The notes below the pieces were generated by a model that made no database searches, had not been told where the DNA came from, and worked only from the letters and a program-made list of their open reading frames with translations. Positions 61,531 to 64,000 of a stretch of 64,000 bases of DNA are shown here, in pieces. A program made the position numbers and the translations under genes. The DNA comes from Heligmosomoides polygyrus polygyrus (lineage: Eukaryota > Nematoda > Chromadorea > Rhabditida > Heligmosomidae): positions 62,284,983 to 62,348,982 of the forward strand of contig OX377201.1 in NCBI GenBank assembly GCA_947396885.1, given 5' to 3'. Numbering within the stretch: the stretch's first letter is position 1; the number at the start of each line of letters is the position of its first letter.

Positions 61531-63160
61531 AGCGTCGGTTGCGGGCTTCGCCCGCACCCGACTCTGGCCGGGCGGGCCACGCTAGGCTAGCCGGCTTCGC
61601 CGGCGTCGTGTGTGGTGAGCCATGTGGGGTCAGAAACCCAACCCAACCTCGAGCCCGCTAGGGTCCCCACAACCCAGCGTCGGTTGCGGGCTTCGCCCGC
61701 ACCCGACTCTGGCCGGGCGGGCCACGCTAGGCTAGCCGGCTTCGCCGGCGTCGTGTGTGGTGAGCCTTGTGGGGTCAGAAACCCAACCCAACCTCGAGCC
61801 CGCTAGGGTCCCCACAACCCAGCGTCGGTTGCGGGCTTCGCCCGCACCCGACTCTGGCCGGGCGGGCCACGCTAGGCTAGCCGGCTTCGCCGGCGTCGTG
61901 TGTGGTGAGCCATGTGGGGTCAGAAACCCAACCCAGCCTCGAGCCCGCTAGGGTCCCCCCCAACCCAGCGTCGGTTGCGGGCTTCGCCCGCACCCGACTC
62001 TGGCCGGGCGGGCCACGCTAGGCAAGCCGGCTTCGCCGGCGTCGTGTGTGGTGAGCCATGTGGGGTCAGAAACCCAACCCAACCTCGAGCCCGCTAGGGT
62101 CCCCACAACCCAGCGTCGGTTGCGGGCTTCGCCCGCACCCGACTCTGGCCGGGCGGGCCACGCTAGGCTAGCCGGCTTCGCCGGCGTCGTGTGTGGTGAG
62201 CCATGTGGGGTCAGAAACCCAACCCAACCTCGAGCCCGCTAGGGTCCCCACAACCCAGCGTCGGTTGCGGGCTTCGTCCGCACCCGACTCTGGCCGGGCG
62301 GGCCCACGCTAGGCTAGCCGGCTTCGCCGGCGTCGTGTGTGGTGAGCCATGTGGGGTCAGAAACCCAACCCAACCTCGAGCCCGCCTAGGGTCCCCACAA
62401 CCCAGCGTCGGTTGCGGGCTTCGCCCGCACCCGACTCTGGCCGGGCGGGCCACGCTAGGCTAGCCGGCTTCGCCGGCGTCGTGTGTGGTGAGCCATGTGG
62501 GGTCAGAAACCCAACCCAGCCTCGAGCCCGCTAGGGTCCCCCCAACCCAGCGTCGGTTGCGGGCTTCGCCCGCACCCGACTCTGGCCGGGCGGGCCACGC
62601 TAGGCTAGCCGGCTTCGCCGGCGTCGTGTGTGGTGAGCCATGTGGGGTCAGAAACCCAACCCAACCTCGAGCCCGCTAGGGTCCCCACAACCCAGCGTCG
62701 GTTGCGGGCTTCGCCCGCACCCGACTCTGGCCGGGCGGGCCACGCTAGGCTAGCCGGCTTCGCCGGCGTCGTGTGTGGTGAGCCATGTGGGGTCAGAAAC
62801 CCAACCCAGCCTCGAGCCCGCTAGGGTCCCCCCAACCCAGCGTCGGTTGCGGGCTTCGCCCGCACCCGACTCTGGCCGGGCGGGCCACGCTAGGCTAGCC
62901 GGCTTCGCCGGCGTCGTGTGTGGTGAGCCATGTGGGGTCAGAAACCCAACCCAACCTCGAGCCCGCTAGGGTCCCCACAACCCAGCGTCGGTTGCGGGCT
63001 TCGCCCGCACCCGACTCTGGCCGGGCGGGCCACGCTAGGCTAGCCGGCTTCGCCGGCGTCGTGTGTGGTGAGCCATGTGGGGTCAGAAACCCAACCCAAC
63101 CTCGAGCCCGCTAGGGTCCCCCCAACCCAGCGTCGGTTGCGGGCTTCGCCCGCACCCGAC
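61531..63160 (+). repeat. 145-bp hairpin-bearing tandem repeat array (11 full units and one partial)
   Basis: Units start at 61531, 61676, 61821, 61967, 62112, 62257, 62404, 62549, 62694, 62839, 62984 and 63129 (partial). Each carries two strong palindromes with TTC loops, TGCGGGCTTCGCCCGCA and GCCGGCTTCGCCGGC, and a CGAGCCCGCTAGGGTCCCC junction. Units differ at only a few positions, one being CAACCCAACC versus CAACCCAGCC, alternating in part. 145 is not a multiple of 3, so the 61-86 codon frames in every unit are artefacts. TTC-loop hairpins of this form resemble Helitron 3' ends. Confidence 0.95.
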
Positions 63161-63164
63161 GCTG
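63128..63164. repeat. Extended terminal hairpin of the array
   Basis: In the last, partial unit the palindrome grows to 17-bp arms (16 of 17 paired): CAGCGTCGGTTGCGGGC, TTC, GCCCGCACCCGACGCTG. Internal units read CCCGACTCTGG at the outer edge and cannot form the outer pairs. Confidence 0.85.
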
Positions 63165-63194
63165 AGTAAGGAAGCATCCCTAGCGTTGATAGCG

Positions 63195-63600
63195 AAAAAG
63201 TGTAGAAAAGAGTAACCGGCCGTCATTGTGCACAATGGAGAGAAATTCGGTATTTGAGGACAGAGTCGTCAACAGAATGGGGTAATGGTCAAGGTAGGGC
63301 TATAGACATAGAGGAAAATTGAACGGAAGAAATGCCATCTGCGATGCAAAACAATAGTAAAAATGTGCAAAAAAGTGCAGCCGGTTGTCATACTGCACAG
63401 TGGAAAAGGATTCAATTTATTATGGAGTCGTAGCTTCCCTGGTAGTTGGGTAGTGGTAAAAATATGGCGAGTGAGGCAAAATAGCAAAAAAATGCAGAAC
63501 GGAGCCACCCGTTGTCATACTGAACAGTGGAAGAGGATTAATTTCTGTAGTAGCAGCAACCCTGGTAGTGGGGTAGTGGTAAAAGTATGGCGGTAAAAAA
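63195..63600 (+). repeat. Three degenerate tandem units of about 125-165 bp
   Basis: AAGAGTAACCGGCCGTCATT, AGTGCAGCCGGTTGTCATAC and GAGCCACCCGTTGTCATACT, each followed by TGxACAxTGGAxAxGGATT, recur near 63210, 63375 and 63500. The GGTAGTGGGGTAGTGGTAAA block follows in the last two. Confidence 0.7.
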
Positions 63601-63665
63601 AGTGAAAGGTTGCACCATACAGGAGAGCTGGGAAGGAACACTGAGGTATGACCACTAGACACGTA

Positions 63666-63813
63666 TTGGGAAGAGACCTCTTTCGAAATCACCCTACGTC
63701 AGGCAGTCCATGGTAGTCGATGGTAAACAACAGTGGTGGTTGGGAAGAGACCTCTTTCGAAATCACCTTACGTCAGGCAGTCGATGGCAGTCGATGGTAA
63801 ACAACATTGGTGG
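63666..63813 (+). repeat. Two direct copies of a 74-bp unit
   Basis: TTGGGAAGAGACCTCTTTCG at 63666 and 63740. The units are nearly identical (differences such as CACCCTACG/CACCTTACG). Confidence 0.9.
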
Positions 63814-63949
63814 ACAACTGTCAAGCGTCTTCGTTTGGACAACTGGCAACCGCACCGCAAACTTGGGTGATTAAACCGGATGGCTAGCCAGTGTATGAAT
63901 TACGGGTGGCTAACATCGGACAAAAAACCCTTCCTCTTTTATATATGGG

Positions 63950-63951
<2 letters not shown>

Positions 63952-64000
<49 letters not shown>
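63952..64000. repeat. TA dinucleotide run at window end
   Basis: GGATATATAT... continues to the last base. Just before it, read on the - strand, CCATATATAAAAGAGGAAGG resembles the Helitron-like start at 17491. Confidence 0.95.

Noticed and set aside
61612..63114. Series of 61-86 codon open frames in the 145-bp array
   Set aside because: The unit length is not a multiple of three, the frames overlap from unit to unit and are interrupted by stops; they are by-products of the repeat.
61531..63160. CRISPR array
   Set aside because: Adjacent near-identical 145-bp units with no spacers in a eukaryotic, intron-bearing context.
61389..63178. hAT element bounded by CAGGGATGT and CATCCCTAG around the tandem array
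   Set aside because: The ends match for only about 8 bp and the flanks show no 8-bp duplication.

Overview
This is a eukaryotic window and most likely comes from a nematode of the strongylid (hookworm-like) group. The evidence is a TTTCAG acceptor placed 3 nt before a start codon (spliced-leader style), a 55-bp intron, GTRRGT/TTTCAG splice sites, and a mobilome of RTE-type LINEs, an Hsmar1/bandit-like mariner and many small inverted-repeat elements. Only about 1.3 kb looks like host coding sequence. The rest is transposon-derived or unrecognised spacer, and two 200-base N gaps (15204-15403, 44068-44267) break it.

Two host genes can be assembled exon by exon with consistent splice sites and reading phase. 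(1) On the + strand, exons at 2922-3144, 3200-3350 and 8071-8247 encode the N-terminal half of a mitochondrial class-I peptide chain release factor (RF1/MTRF1L type). Its 3' exons with the GGQ domain were not found. (2) On the - strand, six exons (46404-46446, 42286-42415, 39253-39401, 38862-38990, 38685-38805, 19751-19900) encode 240 consecutive residues of a very divergent heterotrimeric G-protein alpha subunit. It keeps the P-loop and NKxD guanine-binding motifs and the switch I Thr. Both residues that drive GTP hydrolysis are replaced: the switch I Arg is Tyr and the switch II Gln is His. The first and last exons were not found.

Layout. 1-2.9 kb: spacer, a SINE fragment and a 434-bp MITE. 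2.9-8.2 kb: release factor, with a hAT-type element 9 bp inside its second intron and a SINE. 8.7-15.2 kb: MITE, a deleted poly-G-ended mariner inside an older repeat whose inverted paralogue keeps the empty site, SINEs and degenerate tandem repeats. 15.4-21.7 kb: nested inverted duplications, minisatellites and Helitron-like ends. 19.7-46.4 kb: the G-alpha gene. Its introns hold an RTE fragment, an intact mariner (27.5-28.8 kb), GC-rich foldback elements (30.6-32.8 kb), an LTR element with apparently identical LTRs (33.0-35.1 kb), a Penelope-like GIY-YIG fragment (35.7-36.2 kb), a long-TIR Tc1/mariner-type element (40.35-41.4 kb) and a 2.4-kb foldback (42.6-45.0 kb). 46.4-52.5 kb: MITEs and an RTE fragment split by a 1333-bp inverted-repeat element. 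52.5-55.5 kb: an intact 971-codon RTE-type retrotransposon ORF (- strand). 56-61.5 kb: mostly unrecognised sequence with one LINE fragment. 61.5-63.2 kb: eleven full 145-bp hairpin-bearing tandem repeats plus a partial one. The window ends in a TA run.

The host genes appear unrelated to each other. The window mainly shows how two conserved genes persist as tiny exons in a transposon-saturated landscape.
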